Assembly (NCBI RefSeq): GCF_024054535.1
Contig: NZ_JAMXLV010000019.1
Coordinates: 62,001-126,000, forward strand
Length of the DNA stretch: 64,000 nucleotides
Direction of reading: 5' to 3'
Source: Thermococcus alcaliphilus
GTDB lineage: Archaea; Methanobacteriota_B; Thermococci; Thermococcales; Thermococcaceae
The position numbers and the translations under genes were made by a program. Below the pieces are notes generated by a model. That model was given only the letters and a program-made list of their open reading frames with translations. It ran no database searches and was not told where the DNA came from. Each line of letters starts with the position of its first letter. Within the stretch, counting starts at the first letter, position 1. This document shows positions 56,763 through 64,000 of this stretch, piece after piece.

Positions 56763-59198
56763 ATGAAAAGAGCTAAGTTTGCATTGTTCATTACGGTTTC
56801 ATTCCTTATTAGGCTTATACCTCACAGGACTTTGTTGCTGGCAGTTTATGACGAGTATCTCCATAGAGATTTGACGTTAAGAATTGTTAACAGTGGGATA
56901 GGGGTTCTTTCTAGAGATTTAGGGTCGCTTTTGGGTCTTAAAGCCTACAGCTATCCTCCCCTCTTTCATGTAATAGGAGCCCTCTTTTATGAGATTTTCA
57001 AGAGTGATTATGTGTTCTTTATCCTGCCTGCGATCTATGGCACACTTTCATTGATAGTCTTTTACTATCTCTCCAAGGAAATTCTAGGAGAAGAGAATAA
57101 AGCATTCTTGGCAACCCTTTTGGTAGGCTTTGCACCGAATTTTCTTTATAGAACTAGCCTGTATATCCCCGAAAATCTTGGCATTTTTCTATTTATCTTG
57201 GGTCTTTTGCTTATAGTAAGGTTTCTTAAAACCAGAAAAACAAACTACTTAATATACCTAGGAATCCTGCTCCCTATTTATATGGTCACACACAGAGGGT
57301 GGGTGTTTTTTGTTGGAGTTGGGCTATTAATGTTCTTTGTGTACTTCATTCCCTGGGTGAAGAGGCATCTCCACTACTTGGCGGTTTTAGCCCTTGCAGG
57401 TCTGGCCCTTTATTATGCCCCCGTAACTGGGGAGTTCATAAGGGGCCTTATTTCTAGAATGCCAAGGGAAGAGGTTACAGCTTTGGGCTATTTGAAGTGG
57501 ATTGGAGTTGTTCAGCTGATTTTTGGGGTTCTGGCAACTAAGAAGTATTTAGAGGGAGACCCAATTAGGCAGGGTTTGGCATTGTGGGCTTGGACGTTCA
57601 TGATCTTGGGCAGCATAGCGTTTAGGTTTAGGGATCCCTATGCATCCCTACCCCTTTCAATAATGGCGGCAGAGTACTTGGTGGATGAGGTATTTCCAAA
57701 GCTTCGCTTAATTCTCGAAAAAATCACTGCAGATATGAGTGGAATAGGTGCGAACGTATTTAGGAAGGCTTTGCTTAATAAAAAAGCCGTTTCCATTTTG
57801 ATAGCATTGTTTATTGTTACTCCCATTGTGCAGGGGGCTTACTCTTCATATGCCTACATAACCCCTCCAACGGTAAAGGACAAGGAGGCGTTTGAATGGA
57901 TAAAAGAGAACACTCCAGAAGATGCCGTATTTTTGGTGTGGTGGGATTTGGGATATCTATTAATAGGCAACACCCATAGAAAAGACGTTGTAATGTGGAA
58001 AAAAGTTTACCAAGGATTTTTTGAGGAAGCTCCGGATCCTCAAGAGGCAATTAGGGCATATGCAGATCACGTGGTCATGTTTAGTTCAACCCAAAAGGAT
58101 AGGGTTTACCATCTAATGAAACTCTACAATGTCAGCTATATTTATGTAGATAAGTACCGCAGGGCTTATGGTCTCATAAAGTACGGTCTTATGGAATACG
58201 CCCCTTATGATACTCATTTCAAAACGCTCTTCGTAAATGGGAACTCTGAGCTCTACCAATTCATACCAAACCCTTCCCTCATCCCGCCGGATCAGGATAA
58301 GATAGAGTATTCCGGCCGCTATGGAGCATTGGTGAACTTTTTAGAAAACTTCTGGACTGGCTACAACTATGCAGACTTTGACGAGGGATATAAGGGAGAT
58401 TACTTTTTGAATGCCAGGATTGCGGAGATATACGCTTACCTCTATCAAAAGACAGGGAATGAAAAATTCAAGGAACGCTATGAATGGCTATTAAAGTGGC
58501 TTGCATATAAACAGCTTGATAATGGGGGCTTTCCCGAAGGTGTTCCTCCAAATGACTTTACTTTGTATACAGCCTTTACATTGGAACCTCTAAGGGAAAT
58601 GCCTTTTGAAGGAAATGCTAAGGGGAAAAAGTATCTCCAGGAGAGGATCAAAGAAAATTACATCATGACCACTCCGAAAGACAAAAAAGGAGACCTATTT
58701 GCCGAGGCTCAAATGCTTCCAATACTCTATGAGTATGGCCTGCTTAATGAGACCGTGCTGAACAACATGGTAACGAAAATCCTTGAGGAACAGAGGAAAG
58801 ATGGGAGCTGGAAGAAGAGTTTGGGAGGTACTATAGTCACGGCCTTTGGTTTGGCTAGATATTACCAGATAAGTGGGGATGAAAGGGTCTTACCTGCAAT
58901 CAAAAAAGCAGCAGAATGGATCAAGGAGCAGCAAGAAGAAAACGGACGTTTCAAAGGGGAAAAAGGTTATGGTTATTCTAGAGCAACCTATGCCAATGTT
59001 TTGTTCGTGTATCATATTGTCGGAATGACGAAAGAAGAGGAACAGATGCTAAACATTATCAAAAACACCTATGATCTCAACAAGGAACCACGGCCTCTCC
59101 AAGCTACATTGGATATTTTTAGGGCTTTGAAATATGCGTATGGGATTGAGAACGCTGTTGAAACTCTCAATGAGATTCTAGCCTCGCAGAACTTTTAA
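56763..59198 (+). CDS. STT3-like GT-C protein with C-terminal alpha/alpha toroid
   Basis: 811 residues. Residues 1-360 hold about 10-11 membrane helices. The first external loop has the GT-C acidic pair D30-E31 in VYDEYLHRDLT. The soluble part begins near 380 with VFLVWWDLGYLLIGNTHRKD, close to the WWDYG motif of oligosaccharyltransferase STT3. From about 540 a repeat-helical domain has DNGGFPEGVPPN, EEQRKDGSWKKS and EWIKEQQEENGRFKG, the QW-type repeats of terpene cyclases and prenyltransferases. So a lipid-linked glycan transferase of GT-C class is likely, but not the standard AglB, which lacks this ending. A separate AglB is expected elsewhere in the genome. Confidence 0.8.
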   Translation: MKRAKFALFITVSFLIRLIPHRTLLLAVYDEYLHRDLTLRIVNSGIGVLSRDLGSLLGLKAYSYPPLFHVIGALFYEIFKSDYVFFILPAIYGTLSLIVFYYLSKEILGEENKAFLATLLVGFAPNFLYRTSLYIPENLGIFLFILGLLLIVRFLKTRKTNYLIYLGILLPIYMVTHRGWVFFVGVGLLMFFVYFIPWVKRHLHYLAVLALAGLALYYAPVTGEFIRGLISRMPREEVTALGYLKWIGVVQLIFGVLATKKYLEGDPIRQGLALWAWTFMILGSIAFRFRDPYASLPLSIMAAEYLVDEVFPKLRLILEKITADMSGIGANVFRKALLNKKAVSILIALFIVTPIVQGAYSSYAYITPPTVKDKEAFEWIKENTPEDAVFLVWWDLGYLLIGNTHRKDVVMWKKVYQGFFEEAPDPQEAIRAYADHVVMFSSTQKDRVYHLMKLYNVSYIYVDKYRRAYGLIKYGLMEYAPYDTHFKTLFVNGNSELYQFIPNPSLIPPDQDKIEYSGRYGALVNFLENFWTGYNYADFDEGYKGDYFLNARIAEIYAYLYQKTGNEKFKERYEWLLKWLAYKQLDNGGFPEGVPPNDFTLYTAFTLEPLREMPFEGNAKGKKYLQERIKENYIMTTPKDKKGDLFAEAQMLPILYEYGLLNETVLNNMVTKILEEQRKDGSWKKSLGGTIVTAFGLARYYQISGDERVLPAIKKAAEWIKEQQEENGRFKGEKGYGYSRATYANVLFVYHIVGMTKEEEQMLNIIKNTYDLNKEPRPLQATLDIFRALKYAYGIENAVETLNEILASQNF

Positions 59199-59256
59199 TT
59201 TTTTAACCTTATGATGTTTTATTTTATGAGTTCAAAAGCCATCTTTGGACAGTTAA

Positions 59257-59293
59257 TTTTAAATAGGCTCTCTCTATATCACCCACGGTTATT
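59257..59293 (+). promoter_or_regulatory. ppsA promoter with partial TGM
   Basis: TTTTAAATAG at 59257-59266 is the TATA box. TATCAC-CCACG-GTTATT (59277-59293) downstream matches the glycolytic motif in 10 of 12 positions and spans the expected transcription start near 59288. AGGAGGGA is the ribosome site. Confidence 0.4.
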
Positions 59294-59312
59294 CTAAGAA
59301 GGAGGGATCGAG

Positions 59313-61694
59313 ATGGCGTACAGATTCATAAAATGGTTTGAGGAATTGAGGAAAGAAGACGTCCCCCTTGTGGGTGGAAAAGGTGCAAACCTTGGAGAAA
59401 TGACAAACGCTGGAATTCCAGTCCCACCAGGGTTCTGTGTTACAGCTGAAGCGTACAAATACTTTGTTGAAAACGTTAGGGTTGAAGATGGAAGAACTCT
59501 TCAAGAGTGGATTATGGACATTATAAGCAAAACTAATGTTGATGACAGCAAGCAGCTCCAGGAGAATACCGCTAAGATTAGGGAAAAGATAATCTCACTT
59601 GAAATGCCTGAAGAGATTGCCAAGGAGATTGAGCAAGCCTATAAGGAGCTCAGCCAAAGGTTTGGCAAAGATGAGGTTTATGTCGCTGTTAGGAGCTCTG
59701 CTACAGCAGAAGATCTCCCGGAGGCTTCATTCGCTGGACAACAGGAGACTTTCTTGGATGTTCTTGGTGCAGATGACGTTAAGGATAAGGTAAAGAGATG
59801 CTGGGCTTCACTTTGGACCGCAAGAGCTACATTCTACAGGGCAAAGCAAGGATTTGACCACTCAAAGGTTTACTTGAGCGCTGTTGTTCAAAAGATGGTT
59901 AACAGCGAGACAAGCGGTGTTATGTTTACCGCAAACCCCGTCACAAACGATAGAAATGAGATAATGATCAACGCAAGCTGGGGACTTGGTGAGGCTGTTG
60001 TTAGCGGTGCCGTAACTCCAGATGAGTACATTGTCGAAAAGGGCACCTGGAAGATTAAGGAGAAGTTCATTGCCAAGAAAGAGATAATGATTGTTAGAAA
60101 CCCAGAGACCGGTAAGGGAACCGTTAAGGTCCCAGTTGCTGAGTATCTTGGCCCAGAATACGTTGAAAAGCAAGTCCTCACCGATGAGCAGATAATTGAA
60201 GTTGCAAAGATGGGTGCCAAGATTGAGGAGCACTACGGATGGCCACAGGACATTGAGTGGGCTTACGATAAGGACGACGGCAAGCTCTACATCGTCCAGA
60301 GCAGGCCTATTACCACACTCAAAGAGGCCGAGAGTGCCGCTACCGAAGCCGCTGAGACTGAAGAAGCTGAGGTCATTCTCAAGGGGCTTGGTGCCTCACC
60401 AGGTATCGGTGCTGGTAGAGTGGTTGTTATCTTTGATGCTAGCGAGATCGACAAGGTTAAGGAAGGAGACGTCCTTGTAACAACAATGACAAACCCAGAC
60501 ATGGTTCCTGCAATGAAGAGAGCCTCTGCTATTGTCACTGACGAAGGTGGAAGAACCAGCCACGCTGCTATCGTTTCAAGAGAACTTGGTATCCCAGCTG
60601 TTGTTGGTACCAAAGAGGCTACCAAGAAGCTTAAGACTGGCGACTACGTCACAGTTGATGGTACTAGAGGTGTCGTCTATAAGGGCATAGTCAAGAGTCT
60701 CGTCGAGAAGAAGGAAGAAGCAGCTGTTGGAGCCGCTGGTGGTCAAGTAGTAGTTGCAGGCGCTCCACTTATCACTGCAACCAAGGTCAAGGTCAACGTT
60801 TCAATGCCAGAGGTAGCTGAGAGGGCTGCAGCAACTGGAGCTGATGGTGTTGGTTTGCTTAGAGCAGAGCACATGATCCTCAGCATTGGTCAGCACCCAG
60901 TTAAGTTCATCAAAGAAGGAAAGGAAGAGGAACTTGTCGAAAAGCTTGCCGAAGGTATTAGAACTGTCGCAGCTGCCTTCTATCCAAGGCCAGTGTGGTA
61001 CAGAACACTTGACGCTCCAACCAACGAGTTCAAGGAAATGCCAGGTGGAGAAGACGAGCCTGATGAGAGAAACCCAATGCTTGGATGGAGAGGAATTAGG
61101 AGAAGCCTTGACCAGCCAGAATTACTCAAGGCCGAGTTTAAGGCTATTAAGAAGGTCGTCGAGGAAGGTTACAACAACATCGGCGTGATGCTTCCACTTG
61201 TGGGCCACCCAGAGCAGATCAGGAAGGCTAAGGAAATTGCTCTCGAAGTCGGTCTCGTTCCACACAAGGACGTCGAATGGGGTGTTATGATAGAGGTTCC
61301 AGCAGCAGCTCTCATCATAGAAGAGCTCGTTAAGGAGGGCATCGACTTCATAAGCTTCGGTACAAACGACCTTACCCAGTACACCCTTGCTATAGATAGA
61401 GACAACGACAGAATAGCTTACCTCTACGATGAGACCCACCCAGCAGTACTCAAACTCATCAAGCATGTCATTAAGGTCTGTAAGAAGCACGGAGTTGAGA
61501 CCAGCATCTGTGGACAAGCTGGAAGCGATCCAAAGATGGCTAAGATACTCGTAAGGCTTGGCATTGACAGCATCTCAGCCAACCCAGATGCAGTAGAGCT
61601 CATCAGAAAGGTTGTTGCTCAAGAAGAGCAGAAGATTATCTTCGAGGCAGCCAGAAAGAAGCTCTTTGGAGAAGAGGACGAGCTCGAGTTCTGA
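59313..61694 (+). CDS. ppsA: Phosphoenolpyruvate synthase
   Basis: 793 residues; pyruvate + ATP + water to PEP + AMP + phosphate, or the reverse direction in Thermococcales glycolysis. ATP-grasp domain LVGGKGANLGEMTNAGIPVP to about 330; phospho-His domain TDEGGRTSHAAIVSRELGIP with H417; PEP-binding TIM barrel with LLRAEHMIL, VMIEVPAAALI, FISFGTNDLTQYTLAIDRDN and TSICGQAGSDP (catalytic Cys). Heavy use of optimal codons suggests high expression. Not an intein host. Monocistronic. Confidence 0.97.
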   Translation: MAYRFIKWFEELRKEDVPLVGGKGANLGEMTNAGIPVPPGFCVTAEAYKYFVENVRVEDGRTLQEWIMDIISKTNVDDSKQLQENTAKIREKIISLEMPEEIAKEIEQAYKELSQRFGKDEVYVAVRSSATAEDLPEASFAGQQETFLDVLGADDVKDKVKRCWASLWTARATFYRAKQGFDHSKVYLSAVVQKMVNSETSGVMFTANPVTNDRNEIMINASWGLGEAVVSGAVTPDEYIVEKGTWKIKEKFIAKKEIMIVRNPETGKGTVKVPVAEYLGPEYVEKQVLTDEQIIEVAKMGAKIEEHYGWPQDIEWAYDKDDGKLYIVQSRPITTLKEAESAATEAAETEEAEVILKGLGASPGIGAGRVVVIFDASEIDKVKEGDVLVTTMTNPDMVPAMKRASAIVTDEGGRTSHAAIVSRELGIPAVVGTKEATKKLKTGDYVTVDGTRGVVYKGIVKSLVEKKEEAAVGAAGGQVVVAGAPLITATKVKVNVSMPEVAERAAATGADGVGLLRAEHMILSIGQHPVKFIKEGKEEELVEKLAEGIRTVAAAFYPRPVWYRTLDAPTNEFKEMPGGEDEPDERNPMLGWRGIRRSLDQPELLKAEFKAIKKVVEEGYNNIGVMLPLVGHPEQIRKAKEIALEVGLVPHKDVEWGVMIEVPAAALIIEELVKEGIDFISFGTNDLTQYTLAIDRDNDRIAYLYDETHPAVLKLIKHVIKVCKKHGVETSICGQAGSDPKMAKILVRLGIDSISANPDAVELIRKVVAQEEQKIIFEAARKKLFGEEDELEF

Positions 61695-61752
61695 GCTCTT
61701 TACCCTCTTTTCTTCTTAAATTAATCTTTTATTTCTGAAAGACCCATTCTAC

Positions 61753-61784
61753 GGATAATTTATCCATAATAAGCTTTTTATAGT
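61753..61784 (+). promoter_or_regulatory. MATE promoter: GGATAA-T-TTATCC palindrome and TATA box
   Basis: A perfect 13-base palindrome GGATAATTTATCC (61753-61765) lies just upstream of TTTTTATAG (61775-61783), which predicts a start near 61808. The position suits an activator. Further down, GATAT (61837) and ATATC (61859) frame a second weak dyad in the leader. Confidence 0.4.
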
Positions 61785-61876
61785 AACGTTTCGATTTTCA
61801 TTTAAGCACAAGGCGATCACTTTTGAACAGAATTAAGATATGCAATGATCAATGATATCTCACTAAGGTGGCCTAT

Positions 61877-63247
61877 ATGGACGGAGAGAAGATTCAAGCG
61901 ATGAGGCAGGAGATAGTGGAGGGCAACATAGAGAAAACAATGCTGAAGCTAGCTTATCCTTTAATAATCAACAACATGGTTCAAGTTCTTTATAACCTCA
62001 CAGATACTTTCTGGCTGGGAAGATTAGGTACGGAAGAACTCTCCGCCCCAGGGACGGCTTGGCCTCTCGTGTGGTTTTTTATGAGCATTGGAATGGGCTT
62101 TGCGACTGCAGGCTTTGCCTTTGTGAGCCAATATATTGGGGCTAAGGATTACGAGAAGGCTAATAGAGCTGCTGGGGCGCTGTATTCCTTGATGATGTTC
62201 TTTGCTATATTTGTGGCCATTTTTGGACTTTTGATCGCACCTTTCGCCCTTAAGTTCATGAAGGTCACGCCTGAGGTTTATCCTTTTGCTTTGAACTATA
62301 TTAGAGTGATTTTCATAGGTATACCTTTCTCCTTTACTTTGTTTGCATTTAACTTCCTTCTCAGGGCAGTTGGGGATACAAAAACTCCTGTGAAAATCAA
62401 CATGTTCACTGTTTTCCTTAACATTATTTTAGATCCCCTCTTGATTTTTGGTTGGTTGGGGTTTCCGAGGCTTGGAGTTATAGGGGCTGCAGTGGCAACA
62501 ATGTTTTCAAATAGTGTTGGTTCTTTGATTGGAGGATATCTACTGTTTAAGGGGAGAGTGGGAATTCATCTTACCTTGGAGAACCTCAAGCCAGAGTGGG
62601 ATTTCTATGCCAGGATTTTCAGAGTGGGACTGCCTTCAAGTGTGGGCTTTTCTACGGATGCCTTTGGCTTTGTTGTGCTTACGAGGATAATCTACATCTA
62701 TGGAACCGTCGCCTTCGCTACCTATACCATAGGAAACCGTCTTACAAATTTTATGTTCGCTATAGCTAACGGAATAAGCCAAGCAATGGGAACCATGGTG
62801 GGCCAGAACGTTGGTGCCGAGAAATATGAGAGGGCAAAGAAAATAGCAGAGAGAGCCATGCTGACCAATTTAATTGTCTTAACTGTTGGAACTGCTATAG
62901 TGGTAGCGTTCAGAGCCCAAATATTTGGATTTTTCGTGAAGGATGAAAGAGTTTTAGCGGAAAGTGCTAAGTTTGTTAGGTATTTTGCATTTTCCTTGCC
63001 GTTTTTTGGTATTTTTTCCGCTGTAAGCAACGTATTTCAGAGCTCTGGACATACCAAAAAGAGCATGATACTTGGCATGGTAAGGTTGTGGGTACTTAGA
63101 ATCCCCCTTGCATACAGCCTCGGAAAGTTTATGGCAGATACAACTGGAGTATGGCTTGGAATGGGTTTAAGTAACTTTCTGGCGGCATTAATTGGCTTTG
63201 CTTGGTTCCTTAAGGGTAGCTGGATGAAGAGGATAATAGACCATTAA
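61877..63247 (+). CDS. MATE-family efflux transporter
   Basis: 456 residues with twelve helices. Exports cationic drugs or metabolites in exchange for Na+ or H+. MATE signature regions: YPLIINNMVQVLYNLTDTFW LG in helix 1, AGFAFVSQYIGAKDYEKANR in loop 2-3, FNFLLRAVGDTKTPVKINMF and DPLLIFGWLGFPRLGVIGAA. The second half repeats the first (NGISQAMGTMVGQNVGAEKY). The ATG at 61877 has GGTGG upstream; a GTG at 61868 is possible. It forms a tandem pair with the next gene. Confidence 0.94.
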   Translation: MDGEKIQAMRQEIVEGNIEKTMLKLAYPLIINNMVQVLYNLTDTFWLGRLGTEELSAPGTAWPLVWFFMSIGMGFATAGFAFVSQYIGAKDYEKANRAAGALYSLMMFFAIFVAIFGLLIAPFALKFMKVTPEVYPFALNYIRVIFIGIPFSFTLFAFNFLLRAVGDTKTPVKINMFTVFLNIILDPLLIFGWLGFPRLGVIGAAVATMFSNSVGSLIGGYLLFKGRVGIHLTLENLKPEWDFYARIFRVGLPSSVGFSTDAFGFVVLTRIIYIYGTVAFATYTIGNRLTNFMFAIANGISQAMGTMVGQNVGAEKYERAKKIAERAMLTNLIVLTVGTAIVVAFRAQIFGFFVKDERVLAESAKFVRYFAFSLPFFGIFSAVSNVFQSSGHTKKSMILGMVRLWVLRIPLAYSLGKFMADTTGVWLGMGLSNFLAALIGFAWFLKGSWMKRIIDH

Positions 63248-63281
63248 TATTATATATTAACGCTTCGACAGGTATTTTACC

Positions 63282-64000
63282 ATGGCTAGGATAGAAGAGA
63301 TGAGAACGGAAATTCTGGAAGGGAATATCGAGAAAACTCTCTTCAAGTTATCTTGGCCTTTAATCCTTAATAACCTTGTTCATGTCCTCTACAATATAAC
63401 CGATACTTTCTGGCTTGGAAAAATTGGAAGAGAAGCTCTTTCTGCTCCAGGTGTTTCTTGGCCGTTAATTGGAACTCTCATGAACCTCGGCCAGGGATTT
63501 GCCGTTGCTGGTTTTGCTTTTGTTGGTCAGTACATAGGGGCAAAGTTGTATGATAAGGCCAATAGGGCTGCTGGGGCATTATATTCTTTGGTTCTATTTT
63601 TTGCATCTTTAACAGCGTTTATAGGGTTTTTTATAACCCCCAAAGCCTTGGAATTTATGAAGGTTACTCCAAATGTTTATCCCTATGCCCTTACATACGT
63701 TAGAATAGTTTTCTTGGGACTTCCTTTTTCTTTTATGGGCTTTGCGTTTAGTGCCCTGATGAGAGCCACTGGAGATACAAGAACTCCAGTAAAAATCAAC
63801 ATGTTTACGGTATTCCTGAATGTAATTCTTGATCCTATCTTGATATTTGGTCTTTTTGGGCTTCCTAGACTTGGTGTTGCCGGAGCTGCTGTGGCGACTG
63901 TTTTCTCAAATACCCTCGGTTCTATAATTGGAGCATACCTTCTCTTTAGTGGAAAAGCTCCCATCCATCTAAAGTCAAGGGAGCTTAAGCCAGATTTTGA
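63282..64000 (+). CDS. MATE-family efflux transporter, cut by window end
   Basis: About 239 residues visible of an expected 450-460. A close paralogue of the preceding gene: EILEGNIEKTLFKLSWPLIL, NITDTFWLGKIGREALSAPG, FVGQYIGAKLYDKANRAAGA and DTRTPVKINMFTVFLNVILD. The gap of 34 bases holds no clear terminator, so the two may be one transcript, but ATTATATATTAA at about 63247-63258 could be a separate TATA box. The 3' end lies beyond base 64000. Confidence 0.92.
   Translation, partial: MARIEEMRTEILEGNIEKTLFKLSWPLILNNLVHVLYNITDTFWLGKIGREALSAPGVSWPLIGTLMNLGQGFAVAGFAFVGQYIGAKLYDKANRAAGALYSLVLFFASLTAFIGFFITPKALEFMKVTPNVYPYALTYVRIVFLGLPFSFMGFAFSALMRATGDTRTPVKINMFTVFLNVILDPILIFGLFGLPRLGVAGAAVATVFSNTLGSIIGAYLLFSGKAPIHLKSRELKPDF

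Overview
The window is chromosomal DNA of a hyperthermophilic euryarchaeon of the order Thermococcales, most likely a low-GC Thermococcus of the T. litoralis/T. sibiricus type. The support is archaeal: ADP-dependent glucokinase, archaeal class I FBP aldolase, PEP synthase, aIF5A, Nep1, NMD3, a GltTk-like aspartate transporter and CGP-CTERM surface proteins. Genes are densely packed. They start behind GGTGA/GGAGGTG Shine-Dalgarno sites or behind TATA boxes about 25-30 nt upstream. There are no rRNA genes, CRISPR arrays, insertion sequences or integrated elements. One tRNA gene, tRNA-Leu(CAG), is present.

Layout. 1-3.3 kb: 3' truncated endonuclease III, a small CDC48-N-like protein, and a PadR regulator with a DrrAB-type ABC exporter. 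3.3-7.5 kb: pgk divergent from a large protein that joins an Mrr-like nuclease fold to tandem PepSY-like repeats. 7.5-15.7 kb: a secreted metallophosphoesterase, an operon for a ferric/polyamine-type ABC importer plus a DUF447 protein, and a second CGP-CTERM protein. 15.8-24.2 kb: tyrS, tRNA-Leu, alaX, a duplicated-domain surface protein, aspartate transporter, birA, fba and a biotin-carrying carboxyltransferase (the BirA substrate). 24.4-28.7 kb: cstA followed by a compact group of two paralogous small proteins, an ArsA/Get3-like ATPase, a MIP18-like protein and a membrane-anchored protein. 28.7-34.8 kb: RNA methyltransferases, a degenerate metallophosphoesterase with an unknown partner, a lysine/saccharopine dehydrogenase, Nep1, aIF5A, a scar of two gene remnants, and speB. 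34.8-43.2 kb: ClC channel, the mannosylglycerate operon (mpgS-mpgP-manC-membrane protein-manB) and ADP-glucokinase. 43.3-54.3 kb: MBL-fold nuclease, gcvH, a frameshifted MFS exporter, a candidate small structured RNA, leuS, CoA-disulfide reductase, an ASKHA protein, NMD3 and DUF424. 54.5-64 kb: M20 amidohydrolase, an O-antigen-polymerase-like protein divergent from an STT3-like protein with an alpha/alpha toroid, PEP synthase, and tandem MATE transporters (the last cut by the window end).

Functional threads. Central sugar metabolism recurs (pgk, fba, ADP-glucokinase, PEP synthase, mannose-phosphate enzymes), and several of these genes carry near matches to the Thermococcales glycolytic motif TATCAC-N5-GTGATA. 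Compatible-solute synthesis is a complete operon. The least explained parts are the ArsA/Get3-centred group at 26.2-28.7 kb, the Mrr/PepSY protein at 4.7-6.9 kb, the STT3/toroid protein at 56.8-59.2 kb and the possible small RNA just upstream of leuS.
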